NCBI GenBank assembly: GCA_015069695.1
Contig: JADCRZ010000023.1
Location: 1-64,000, forward strand
Direction of reading: 5' to 3'
From: Williamsia sp.
GTDB lineage: Bacteria > Bacteroidota > Bacteroidia > Chitinophagales > Chitinophagaceae
DNA: 64,000 nt
The position numbers and the translations under genes were made by a program. Numbering within the stretch: the stretch's first letter is position 1; each line of letters begins with the position of its first letter. The notes below the pieces were generated by a model. It worked only from the letters and a program-made list of their open reading frames with translations, was not told the DNA's origin and made no database searches. Below are positions 52,405-60,542 of this stretch, one piece after another.

Positions 52405-52499
52405 TGCAGGCACTGTATCATCAACAGCTTCGTGTAAACGCAAACAAGCATTTACCGCCTGTACGCTCTCCATCCCTTCTATCATAAAATCCTATGGAC

Positions 52500-55469
52500 A
52501 TGAAACAGTGCACCCTGTTCACCATATGGCTTTTTGCCATTTCCACTGCCTGCGCAGCAGATGGCGTCTCCCCGGTTTATTCCGCTGCTACCGGAAAAGC
52601 CAATCCGATCGGTTTACCGATCTATTATTTTTCTTCTTCTACAGGCAATGATGCGCGCTCAAGCCTGGAGGCACAAACGCCCCTTACCCCCTGGAAAACG
52701 CTTGCCAAGCTCAATGCGGTGCTTGCCACGGCTCAACCCGGCACGACCTTTTTGCTCAAACGCGGCGATGTGTTTGACGGTAGCATTCAAATTACTGCTT
52801 CAGGAAACGCTTTAAGTTCTATCCTTATTTCAGCTTACGGCTTAGGTAACAAGCCGATCGTCAACGGCTTTGCATCCCTCAACTCCTGGACAGATATAGG
52901 CAACAATATCTGGCAATCCCCTCTTCAGGCTGGTGCAAGATTGAACATGTTAACTGTTAACGGAACAGTGAAAATGCGCGGACGCTGGCCGAATGGAGAT
53001 GCTGCTAACGGGGGGTATGTTATTTATCAGTCGCACAATGGGTTTACCTCTATTACAACCAATAATTTTGGGAACCAGAATTGGTACAATGCAGGAACCT
53101 ACGGAACCGAAATCTCTATCCGTTCTGTCCGGTGGATGTTGAATACATACAAGCTCATGGGCCAGTCGTCAGGCACATTTACGTATGATGGCCGTCCGGA
53201 CGAGATGCAAGTTGAACCCTCAAATGGCAACGGATATTTTATTCAAAACGATCCCAGAACGTTGGATCAGCAGAATGAATGGTACTACAATCCAGCTACG
53301 CGCGCCGTGCAATTATACAGTACTGTAAACCCGGCGGGTTTGGAGGTGAAAGCAGCTGTGGTGGATACGCTGGTTAAAGGCACCAGAGTTAAGTACATCA
53401 CGCTGAACAACATTTCATTTCAGGGATCCAACCAGCAAACAATCTATTTCTTCGAAAGCACAAACATAACCGTCAGCGACTGCAACATCAACTATGCCGG
53501 GCTAAATGCTGTCAAGTTCAGTGTAACGCCTTATGTTTCATTTACAAACAACACAGTGGATAACACAAGCAACCGGGCGGTGGATATTACCCCCTACTGT
53601 TTTAATTCCATTGTCCGCAACAATGCCGTAGACAGTACAGGCCTGATCAACGGATTGGGGGGCAATGGCAACCTCAGCAATCTTGCCATATTTTTCCATG
53701 GAGACAATTCCGTATGCATCAATAACAAGGTAACAAATACAGGCTATAATGCAATTGTTTTTACCGGTAGCAATGTTGAGATAAAGTACAATCTTGTTGA
53801 CAGCTTCTGTGTGAAGTTTGATGACGGAGGTGGAATTTATACGTCCGGTGATGGCAGCAACAAAAACATTACAGGCAACGTTGTCTTGCATGGACTGGGA
53901 AATGTAGAAGGCACTACCACCAGTCCGTTCGACAGGCTTTCGGAGGGCATTTACCTGGATGAACGGAGTGAGAATATGATCATTGACAGCAACCAGGTGG
54001 CCTACTGTGCTGACAAGGGGCTTTATTTACACAACGTACGCAATGTAACAGTTACAAATAACACCTTTTTTGCCAATATCAATCAGGGAGTGAGTATGAT
54101 GCACGATGGACTTCAGCCCGACTTTCACATAAGGGGTGTAACCATTAAAAACAATGTGCTTTTTTCAACCAGCAGCCTTTCTGCCAGAACCGGCAACAAC
54201 AACCTGAATTACACAAATTCACTAATGACACTGGAAACTAACAGCCAGGACTTCGCTGACCTGACCGCCTTTGGAACAGCAGACAGCAATTACTACATAA
54301 AGCCTTTTTACTTAAATAGAAATGATTTCTACAAGTTTTCTTACAGGCCAATTCCAGCTGGCGCAAGTGTTGGCCCTACGCAAGATGATTCAAATGCATA
54401 CAGGAAATATCTTACCATGGATTTTGTCCGCTGGCAAAATACATTCAGGCAGGACGCCCATTCAATCACCGGCCTGGCCATCCCACCCTATACGGTTAAC
54501 AGCCAGGATGTGAACACATTCACAAACGGAACATTTGATGCAAACATACAGTATGTCTTAAATCCAAACAGCAGTTCCGTTACGCAAAGTTGGGATAACA
54601 CACATCTTGACAACGGAGCACTACAGGTGGCTTATACGCCGGTTACTGGCGATGCAGGCAAAAGCATGGAAGCCTGGTTTGTAGATGTAGACCATGCAAA
54701 AACATTGGCTGCCGGACATACCTTCAGAGCAAAATTCTCTATCCTGGGCAATGCTGATCACAACATCGATTTAAGGTGCGCGCTCAGGTCAGCCACAGCT
54801 TCTACAATAGAATCAAATTGGTTGTTTTTCAAAGTAGACAATAAACGGCAAGAGGTAGAACTGCTCTTTACAGCATCTGCCGACATTCCCAAAGCCTACC
54901 TTGTCATGGTTAACGACAATGCGGACAGCTGCTCGATGTGGTGGATTGATAATATTGTTGTGCAAGAAGTTGCCGTATCGTATACGAACCCCTTGGACTA
55001 CCTGCGCTTTGAATACAATGCCAGCAATCTGTCTAAACCCGTCATCCTTGATGGAATATATACCGACCTTAAAAATAACATTTATCCTTCGCTGGTAGTC
55101 TTGCCCCCTTACACCTCTATCATTTTGATCAAAAAGGACCTCATCTCCTACATAACGCAATCCAGTACAAGTTCAGCCGGCCTGATTTCATCAGAGGCCG
55201 CTGTACCGGAAAACGATCATCATAACAAGCTTAGGCTGATCCCCAATCCTGCAGTAAATCATATCCGGCTGTCCCTCCCTGCTACAGGTATGGTAAAACA
55301 GGCTACGATCATTATTTACAATGCGCAAGGATCTGTTGTGAAGGCGCAGCAGGCAACAGTTTCTAATCAGCCCTTCGAAGTCAGCATAACTTCTTTCAAA
55401 CCTGGCGTTTACACCGTCAGGATTGTTTATGCAAGACAATCTTTCACAGAAAGATTTATCAAATTGTAA
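52500..55469 (+). CDS. Right-handed beta-helix protein with T9SS sorting domain
   Basis: A 989-residue secreted protein. A signal peptide (MKQCTLFTIWLFAISTACA) is followed at about 45-80 by an entry motif (YYFSSSTGNDAR, TPWKTLAKLN), then a right-handed parallel beta-helix (about 300-560) with repeats such as NITVSDCNINYAGLNAVKFS and NVTVTNNTFFANINQGV. A beta-sandwich-like region (about 680-820) resembles carbohydrate-binding modules, and the end is a type A T9SS domain (IPNPAVNHIRLSLPA ... VYTVRIVY). The fold is that of polysaccharide lyases and pectate-type enzymes; activity is not shown. Start 52500 is chosen because the upstream leader aligns with the paralog's at that ATG. Paralog: 60543-63938. 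Confidence 0.88.
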   Translation: MKQCTLFTIWLFAISTACAADGVSPVYSAATGKANPIGLPIYYFSSSTGNDARSSLEAQTPLTPWKTLAKLNAVLATAQPGTTFLLKRGDVFDGSIQITASGNALSSILISAYGLGNKPIVNGFASLNSWTDIGNNIWQSPLQAGARLNMLTVNGTVKMRGRWPNGDAANGGYVIYQSHNGFTSITTNNFGNQNWYNAGTYGTEISIRSVRWMLNTYKLMGQSSGTFTYDGRPDEMQVEPSNGNGYFIQNDPRTLDQQNEWYYNPATRAVQLYSTVNPAGLEVKAAVVDTLVKGTRVKYITLNNISFQGSNQQTIYFFESTNITVSDCNINYAGLNAVKFSVTPYVSFTNNTVDNTSNRAVDITPYCFNSIVRNNAVDSTGLINGLGGNGNLSNLAIFFHGDNSVCINNKVTNTGYNAIVFTGSNVEIKYNLVDSFCVKFDDGGGIYTSGDGSNKNITGNVVLHGLGNVEGTTTSPFDRLSEGIYLDERSENMIIDSNQVAYCADKGLYLHNVRNVTVTNNTFFANINQGVSMMHDGLQPDFHIRGVTIKNNVLFSTSSLSARTGNNNLNYTNSLMTLETNSQDFADLTAFGTADSNYYIKPFYLNRNDFYKFSYRPIPAGASVGPTQDDSNAYRKYLTMDFVRWQNTFRQDAHSITGLAIPPYTVNSQDVNTFTNGTFDANIQYVLNPNSSSVTQSWDNTHLDNGALQVAYTPVTGDAGKSMEAWFVDVDHAKTLAAGHTFRAKFSILGNADHNIDLRCALRSATASTIESNWLFFKVDNKRQEVELLFTASADIPKAYLVMVNDNADSCSMWWIDNIVVQEVAVSYTNPLDYLRFEYNASNLSKPVILDGIYTDLKNNIYPSLVVLPPYTSIILIKKDLISYITQSSTSSAGLISSEAAVPENDHHNKLRLIPNPAVNHIRLSLPATGMVKQATIIIYNAQGSVVKAQQATVSNQPFEVSITSFKPGVYTVRIVYARQSFTERFIKL

Positions 55470-55881
55470 GTGCCGATCAAAGAGGTGTGTTCTACACTTG
55501 TGGCATAACTGCTGTCATGTCACAATATGATAAAAGTCATGTCTATACGCCTCAAAGGTCAGAGCTTTGGGTTTTTCTTTACACTACTTTTGAAAACCGG
55601 TCACACATCTGCCGGTTCCTGTAATCCGATACCCCATGAGTTGAGCGATGGGTTTAACTATGGCCTGTTGACCAAACTGGATACGTGCTCCAATGCCTGC
55701 ACAAATTAGCCTTTGTATCTAACCCTATGATGAAATGTCTGCAGTTGATCCTTGCAGCAAGCTGTAACCCTTGAACAGATAGTGGAGTCTGAATAGGCTG
55801 GTTTCTATCTGTACAAAGGTTCTTGATCCGATTGAAAATGTGGAAACCAGTTTTCGAACAGGCTGCTAAAGTTAAAACAAC
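55470..55881. other. Intergenic region without a recognisable gene
   Basis: 412 bp. An open frame of 60 codons (55527-55709) has no family features. No clear terminator for the upstream beta-helix gene was found. Confidence 0.5.
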
Positions 55882-56247
55882 ATGCTTTACATAACATCAG
55901 ACAAACCGGTACAGGATATACAACAGGAGTTCTCCCAGGCATTTCCCTTTTTAAAGCTGGAATTTTATACAAAGGAGACTGTTGCAAAAAAAAGGAGACC
56001 GATCGATCAGTTTATACCTGTCGGAAGAGAGCAATACAGCTCCGGCAAAGCAGAAGGCAGCATGATCCTGCTAACACCTTGCCTGACGATCAAAGAGTTG
56101 CGAAAGAAATGCGAGGAGTTGTTTGGGATCTCTGTTAAGGTATACCGCAGGTTCAGCAATCTATGGCTGGAAATTTCCATCACAGAGGATTTTACCCTGC
56201 AGCAGCAAAATGATCATGCAAGTGAAATACTGTCAGCAGCTCAGTAA
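55882..56247 (+). CDS. Small protein of unknown function
   Basis: A 121-residue soluble, basic protein without signal peptide. Blocks FSQAFPFLKLEFYTKETVAKK-like sequence (here FPFLKLEFYTKETVAKKRR) and LTIKELRKKCEELFGISVKV suggest an alpha/beta domain. I do not recognise a named family. It converges with the response regulator gene and overlaps its end by 7 bp, so both are probably real but tightly packed. Confidence 0.65.
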   Translation: MLYITSDKPVQDIQQEFSQAFPFLKLEFYTKETVAKKRRPIDQFIPVGREQYSSGKAEGSMILLTPCLTIKELRKKCEELFGISVKVYRRFSNLWLEISITEDFTLQQQNDHASEILSAAQ

Positions 56248-57293
56248 AGCAGGCTTTTGAGCTTCTCCATATTCAATACACATATTTTTCCGTCTTTTAC
56301 CTCGATCAGTTTTTCAGATTTAAAATCACTCAGTGTTCTGATCAGTGATTCGGTCGCAGTTCCCACATAGCGCGCAATATCCTCCCTTGAGATATTGATG
56401 ATCTGCTGCGTGCTGGCGCTGTATTTACCCTGTATGCTGACCAGGGCTTTGGCCACCCTTTTGCGCAGGGAGCTGTAAGCCAGGTTGAGCAACCTGTCTT
56501 CGTGCTCCTTTACATTCTGGGTAATAAGCTTGATAAATTTGGACGCAATGGTAAAATCGTTCGACATGGCCGACAAAAAATCATCTTTTGGGATCAGCAC
56601 CACTTCAGCGTCTTCCAGCACTTCAGCACTTTCTTCATAAGGTGCATTTTCCAGCAGGGCCAGGTAGCCTATATAATCATGCTCTTTGTACAGATTGATG
56701 ATATAGTCTTTTCCATCTTCATGCTGCTTAAAGGTTTTGACTTTTCCGCTTTTGAGATAGTAGAGGTATTTGGGCCGTTTGCTTTCCGTATACAGGAGCT
56801 GCTTTTTTGAAAAAGATTCCGTGTCGTACGCGCTCAGATCCATGTTGAACAATCCTGATGCAGACAGGTCGTTTACCAGCTTGTTGGCGCCGTCTTCATT
56901 GCTTGCATACTTGTTTTGTAAGATCTCCACCTTCTTCAACCTGGTTTCGATCGCATTGAGCAGTTCAATATCGTCGAAAGGCTTGGTGATAAAATCATCA
57001 GCCCCCATTTCCATGCCCCTGCGGAAATCAGTGCGTTCAGCCTTGGCGGTTAAGAAGATAAAAGGAATATGCTCCGTATCGGGATTTTTTTTCAGCAGGT
57101 GCAGTACCCCGTAGCCATCCAGCTCAGGCATCATAATATCACAGATGATCAACGACGGCTTAAGCCTCACCGCCATTTCAACACCTTTTTTACCATTTTC
57201 TGCCTCCAGGGTCGTGTATCCGCCCAGGGACAATATCTCTGCAATATTCTCCCTGATGTCATTGTTGTCATCAATGATTAGAATTGTATTCAT
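56241..57293 (-). CDS. Response regulator with Crp/Fnr-type output
   Basis: A 350-residue regulator. Residues 1-120 are a receiver domain with D8, D9, phosphoacceptor D52 (IICDIMMPELDGYG) and K in ITKPFDD. A cyclic-nucleotide-binding-like domain follows (about 145-265; YYLKSGKVKTFKQHEDGKDY) and then a Crp-type winged helix (about 275-345; ISREDIARYVGTATESLIRT). No Fe-S cysteines are seen, so it is not an Fnr-type oxygen sensor. The fusion lets a histidine kinase control a Crp-like regulator. It lies 141 bp downstream of the kinase gene on the same strand. TACCTTTG (57305-57312, minus) may be its own minus-7. Confidence 0.92.
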   Translation of the reverse strand: MNTILIIDDNNDIRENIAEILSLGGYTTLEAENGKKGVEMAVRLKPSLIICDIMMPELDGYGVLHLLKKNPDTEHIPFIFLTAKAERTDFRRGMEMGADDFITKPFDDIELLNAIETRLKKVEILQNKYASNEDGANKLVNDLSASGLFNMDLSAYDTESFSKKQLLYTESKRPKYLYYLKSGKVKTFKQHEDGKDYIINLYKEHDYIGYLALLENAPYEESAEVLEDAEVVLIPKDDFLSAMSNDFTIASKFIKLITQNVKEHEDRLLNLAYSSLRKRVAKALVSIQGKYSASTQQIINISREDIARYVGTATESLIRTLSDFKSEKLIEVKDGKICVLNMEKLKSLLY

Positions 57294-57434
57294 AGGTATA
57301 GGATCAAAGGTAGCCGGACAGTAGAAATATACTTCTTATCTGAACGACCACATAGTGCTTTATAGATTAATATGCTTATTTTATAATAAACTATGTAATA
57401 AATGCTAGGAAGAAGCTCTTACGGGAAAGTGTAA

Positions 57435-59033
57435 TTATGTGGGTACACTGCCCAGCTGCATTTCTTCAACAGGGGCTTCAAACAAGGTGGAAAGTTCTAT
57501 GTTGAAGGTGCATCCTTTGTTCAGCTCGCTTGAAATGCTGATGCTGCCTTCCAGCAGATTGATGTAACGTTTTACGATATGCAATCCCAGGCCGGTTCCC
57601 TGGATGTTCACGGCATTTTTTGCCCGGTAAAAAGTAGAGAAGAGATATTGCATGTCTTCTTTTGCGATGCCGATGCCCTCATCTTTTACTTCCAGGGCCA
57701 TCTTCGATCCGCTGTTCTCTATCGTTACCTGGATCATTTTATTTTCTTCTGAAAACTTCACCGCATTGCTCAGCAGATTGATCAGCACATTTTTCAGCAG
57801 CCGCTTATCCGATGTAAACAAGGTTTCACCTGAATAAGCAAGCTCCATGTGCTGGCCCTGTTTCAGCGTGTGCTTCATTTCATCAAAGGTATCCAGCACG
57901 AATTCATGCACATCAAATGGCTCCGGCTGCACAAATACCCTTCCTTCTTCCAGCTTTCCCAGGTTCAGAAAATCTTCGAGCAGCAGGTTCAGGTGGTTCA
58001 CCGATCCCTTGATGCGGCGGATATGTTTGTCGCGCTTTTCCTGGTCGTCTGTAAGCTGATACTTGGATATCAAAGCGGCAGAAGAAAGAATTGCACTGAG
58101 CGGCGTCCTGAACTCGTGCGAGGCCATGGATACAAACCTGGACTTGATCTCATTGAGTTCTTTTTCCTTGTTGAGGGCTTCACTTAATTCGGTTTGCGAC
58201 TTTTCCAGCTCGAGCAAGGCTTCCCGCAGGATCATGGTTCTTTCGGCCACTTTGTTCTCCAGCTCGGTATTCATCCTGCGCACATCATGGGTTATTTTTT
58301 CCAGCTGCTCTTTTTGATGAATAAACTTCTCTTCCGATTCCCTTCTTTCGGTAATGTCTTCTACAAATGATATGATATAACATTCCCTTTTCTGGTAATA
58401 GGCTTGCAACCTGGCAACTGCGGGAAATTCTTCCCCGTTTTTCTTCCTGCAAAATATATCCAGGTCGTGGCCCAGGTTGTTTTCAGGAACGGCATTTCTA
58501 TACTCAAGTACGCGTGCTCCATGCTCCAGGTGAAATCTTTCAGGTATGATCTTCGCAATAGAAAGCCCCTTTGCTTCTGCTTCCGTATAACCAAACAGCC
58601 GCTGTGCAGCCGGGTTCACCAATACAATTTCTTCTTCACAATTATAAATAATGACACTAAGCGGGTTAAACTGGAACAGCGCATTAAGCTGTTTTCTTTC
58701 CTTGTTGATCGAGCGGTACAACCTTTTAATGCTGATCACAAGTACGGTTGTAATTACAACTGCAACAATGGCCAGTACCTGTTGCGTAATCAATTCATCA
58801 TCCTGGATGTCTGTAAAAAAATGCAACGAGTAAAGAATGACAAGGATCGATAAAGTACTGAAAGCATAGGTAACAATTTCCATGTCTATAAACAGCGTGA
58901 GCAGGATCACAATCAGCAACCCACTGTTGAAATAAATCAACTGCGTATACAGGTACTTCACCAGAAAAGTAATGATGAGCATAATACCTATGCTGCACAG
59001 GAGCAGTTTCAGCGAAGGCATGGTTCTAATCAT
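57435..59033 (-). CDS. PAS-domain sensor histidine kinase
   Basis: A 532-residue membrane kinase. Up to four helices at the N-terminus (residues about 9-104) are followed by a PAS domain (about 115-230; NPLSVIIYNCEEEIVLVNPA), a coiled coil (231-298), HisKA with phosphoacceptor H306 in MASHEFRTPLSAIL, and a HATPase domain with N-box LLSNAVKFSEEN and GTGLGLHIVKRY. There is no large periplasmic sensor, so sensing is by the membrane part or PAS. It most likely phosphorylates the Crp-type regulator encoded next. Confidence 0.93.
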   Translation of the reverse strand: MIRTMPSLKLLLCSIGIMLIITFLVKYLYTQLIYFNSGLLIVILLTLFIDMEIVTYAFSTLSILVILYSLHFFTDIQDDELITQQVLAIVAVVITTVLVISIKRLYRSINKERKQLNALFQFNPLSVIIYNCEEEIVLVNPAAQRLFGYTEAEAKGLSIAKIIPERFHLEHGARVLEYRNAVPENNLGHDLDIFCRKKNGEEFPAVARLQAYYQKRECYIISFVEDITERRESEEKFIHQKEQLEKITHDVRRMNTELENKVAERTMILREALLELEKSQTELSEALNKEKELNEIKSRFVSMASHEFRTPLSAILSSAALISKYQLTDDQEKRDKHIRRIKGSVNHLNLLLEDFLNLGKLEEGRVFVQPEPFDVHEFVLDTFDEMKHTLKQGQHMELAYSGETLFTSDKRLLKNVLINLLSNAVKFSEENKMIQVTIENSGSKMALEVKDEGIGIAKEDMQYLFSTFYRAKNAVNIQGTGLGLHIVKRYINLLEGSISISSELNKGCTFNIELSTLFEAPVEEMQLGSVPT

Positions 59034-59144
59034 GGATCAGGATACTGGTTCAGGGTGAAAATAAACTAATTTCCTTATTTCAAAAAGGGTGACAGACCTG
59101 TTGTAAGAGGTAATACTTATGCAAGCTGGCCTTTGTGAAAGAAA

Positions 59145-59152
59145 TATCTTTG
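59145..59152 (+). promoter_or_regulatory. Putative minus-7 element of trmD, near-leaderless
   Basis: TATCTTTG followed by CGCC and the ATG at 59157. As at rlmN and the thiolase gene, this leaves almost no 5' untranslated leader. Confidence 0.5.
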
Positions 59153-59156
59153 CGCC

Positions 59157-59834
59157 ATGAAAATTGACATTATTTCTGTTGTGCCTGAGTTGCTGGCAAG
59201 CCCTTTTTCCCACTCTATCCTGAAAAGGGCGCAGCAGCGGGGTCTGCTGGATCTTGCGGTACACAATCCACGTGATTACACACCTTACAAACACGGGCAG
59301 GTAGATGACTACCAGTTTGGCGGAGGTGCCGGAATGGTCATGATGCCTGAACCCCTGATCAACACCATTGAAGCCCTGCAGGAAAAAACCACTTACGAAG
59401 AAATTATCTACATGACACCTGATGGCACACCATTCAATCAACAACTGGCCAACCAGCTTTCTCTTAAAAACAATTTTCTGCTTATCTGCGGTCACTACAA
59501 GGGTATCGATGAGCGGGTGCGGGAACATTTTGTAACAAAAGAAATCTCTATCGGTGATTATGTGCTGAGTGGCGGCGAGCTGGCAGCAGCTGTGGTGGTA
59601 GATGCCCTTGTACGGCTTATTCCCGGTGTGATCAACGATGAAACTTCTGCGCTCACAGATTCTTTTCAGGATGGACTGCTGGCACCTCCCGTATATACCC
59701 GCCCGGCAGAAATCCGCGGCTGGCGCGTGCCGGAAATCTTGCTCAGCGGCGACCAGCGAAAAATTGATGAATGGCGGTATGAAGCAGCCCTGCAACGCAC
59801 ACAGGAAAGAAGACCTGATATCATAAAAGACTAA
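59157..59834 (+). CDS. trmD: tRNA (guanine(37)-N(1))-methyltransferase
   Basis: A 225-residue SPOUT methyltransferase. The SAM-binding trefoil knot shows [19 protein letters not shown] and [16 protein letters not shown]. The N-terminus [20 protein letters not shown] and the block [13 protein letters not shown] are typical. It makes m1G37 in tRNAs, preventing +1 frameshifting. It stands alone here, away from rpsP-rimM with which it often clusters. Confidence 0.97.
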   Translation: MKIDIISVVPELLASPFSHSILKRAQQRGLLDLAVHNPRDYTPYKHGQVDDYQFGGGAGMVMMPEPLINTIEALQEKTTYEEIIYMTPDGTPFNQQLANQLSLKNNFLLICGHYKGIDERVREHFVTKEISIGDYVLSGGELAAAVVVDALVRLIPGVINDETSALTDSFQDGLLAPPVYTRPAEIRGWRVPEILLSGDQRKIDEWRYEAALQRTQERRPDIIKD

Positions 59835-60128
59835 ATTCGGGTGAATTCCGCAGTTGCAGTATTTACTGTGGAGCTTCTTACACAGTTCATCTTTTTCCGA
59901 GGGGACAAATAAATCTATAAAGGATTAGCATGATCCTGATTTGTGTAGAGTAGACACAATAAACCATCCTCTACTTAAAAAAGTTTTTGACATTTCCAAT
60001 GACTTTTGTCAAGTGAACGATTGATAAGAATTAGGCTGCTGAATGAACTTTATCATAGGAAAACAGATCCAGAAAACACCATAATACATCGGCATTTCAT
60101 TTGATTGATTTTTTTTAAAGCCTAGCTC

Positions 60129-60170
60129 ATGAAAAATTCTACACCGCATCCTTCTACTCCTTTTCCTTAG
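60129..60170 (+). other. Micro-ORF in leader: MKNSTPHPSTPFP
   Basis: Thirteen codons and TAG, ending in the shared block CTTTTCCTTAGCT; the counterpart upstream of the paralog is at 52223-52258. Translation is not shown. Confidence 0.3.
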
Positions 60171-60271
60171 CTTCCTTTTTTTTCCCCCACTTTACATCTT
60201 GTCCATTTAAAAACTTGTACACGTATTTATCCGGTAGCGATTGAGTAGCCTTGCTTAAGGAACCCAATGCT

Positions 60272-60303
60272 TGACAGGCCTTTCTATGCAAAAAGGCCTG
60301 TCA
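60272..60303. terminator. 12-bp perfect hairpin in the leader region
   Basis: TGACAGGCCTTT (60272-60283) / AAAGGCCTGTCA (60292-60303) with an 8-nt loop. No T-run follows on either strand. It could terminate upstream transcription or fold in a long leader; it lies in a segment absent from the paralog's leader. Confidence 0.4.
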
Positions 60304-60542
60304 GTTTACTGCTGAATTCATACGCATGTATCTGATGCTTGTTCCTCTTTGCAGGAACTTGTTTAGGATCATATTGCTCAAGCTTTTATAATCTTACAGC
60401 CATGCAAACCTTGTCGGGCCGCCCTCCGTAGCCTCATGCTAATTTTCTCTCTGCAAGTCTGAATCTATATGCATTTCTCAAAAGCGCAACAGCTTTTAGA
60501 ACATGTAAAGCCCCCTATTGCCTCATTTTAAATCCTATACCG

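Larger units (their letters stand above)
52030..52499. promoter_or_regulatory. Leader/regulatory region of the first beta-helix gene
   Basis: 470 bp without a sizeable gene. It includes the dyads GAGCAG t CTGCTC (52123-52135) and TGCCTGT/ACAGGCA (52152-52175). Two copies of TTTAAACCACTGyTTATGA (near 52208 and 52354) each begin a micro-ORF. CTTTTATAAT at 52341-52350 lies 159 bp before the start, and AAATCCTAT at 52487-52495. Blocks of this region recur upstream of the paralog at 60543 with nearly the same spacing, so it is probably a conserved promoter and leader. Confidence 0.6.
59835..60542. promoter_or_regulatory. Leader/regulatory region of the PA14 beta-helix gene
   Basis: 708 bp without a sizeable gene. 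It holds a 12-bp hairpin at 60272-60303, a micro-ORF at 60129-60170 (MKNSTPHPSTPFP), CTTTTCCTTAGCT (60160-60172), CTTTTATAAT (60383-60392, 160 bp before the start) and AAATCCTAT (60531-60539). The last three also occur upstream of the paralog at 52500. The part 59835-60100 shows nothing recognisable. Confidence 0.6.

Noticed and set aside
52255-52485. 76-codon minus-strand frame in the leader of the first beta-helix gene
   Set aside because: It lies antisense to the conserved leader and is not preserved upstream of the paralog.
55527-55709. 60-codon frame after the first beta-helix gene
   Set aside because: No homology visible, no signal or motif; probably chance.
55590-55710. Minus-strand stretch resembling an outer-membrane barrel fragment (AGIGARIQFGQQ)
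   Set aside because: The frame is closed by stops within about 40 codons and no further barrel strands can be read in any frame.
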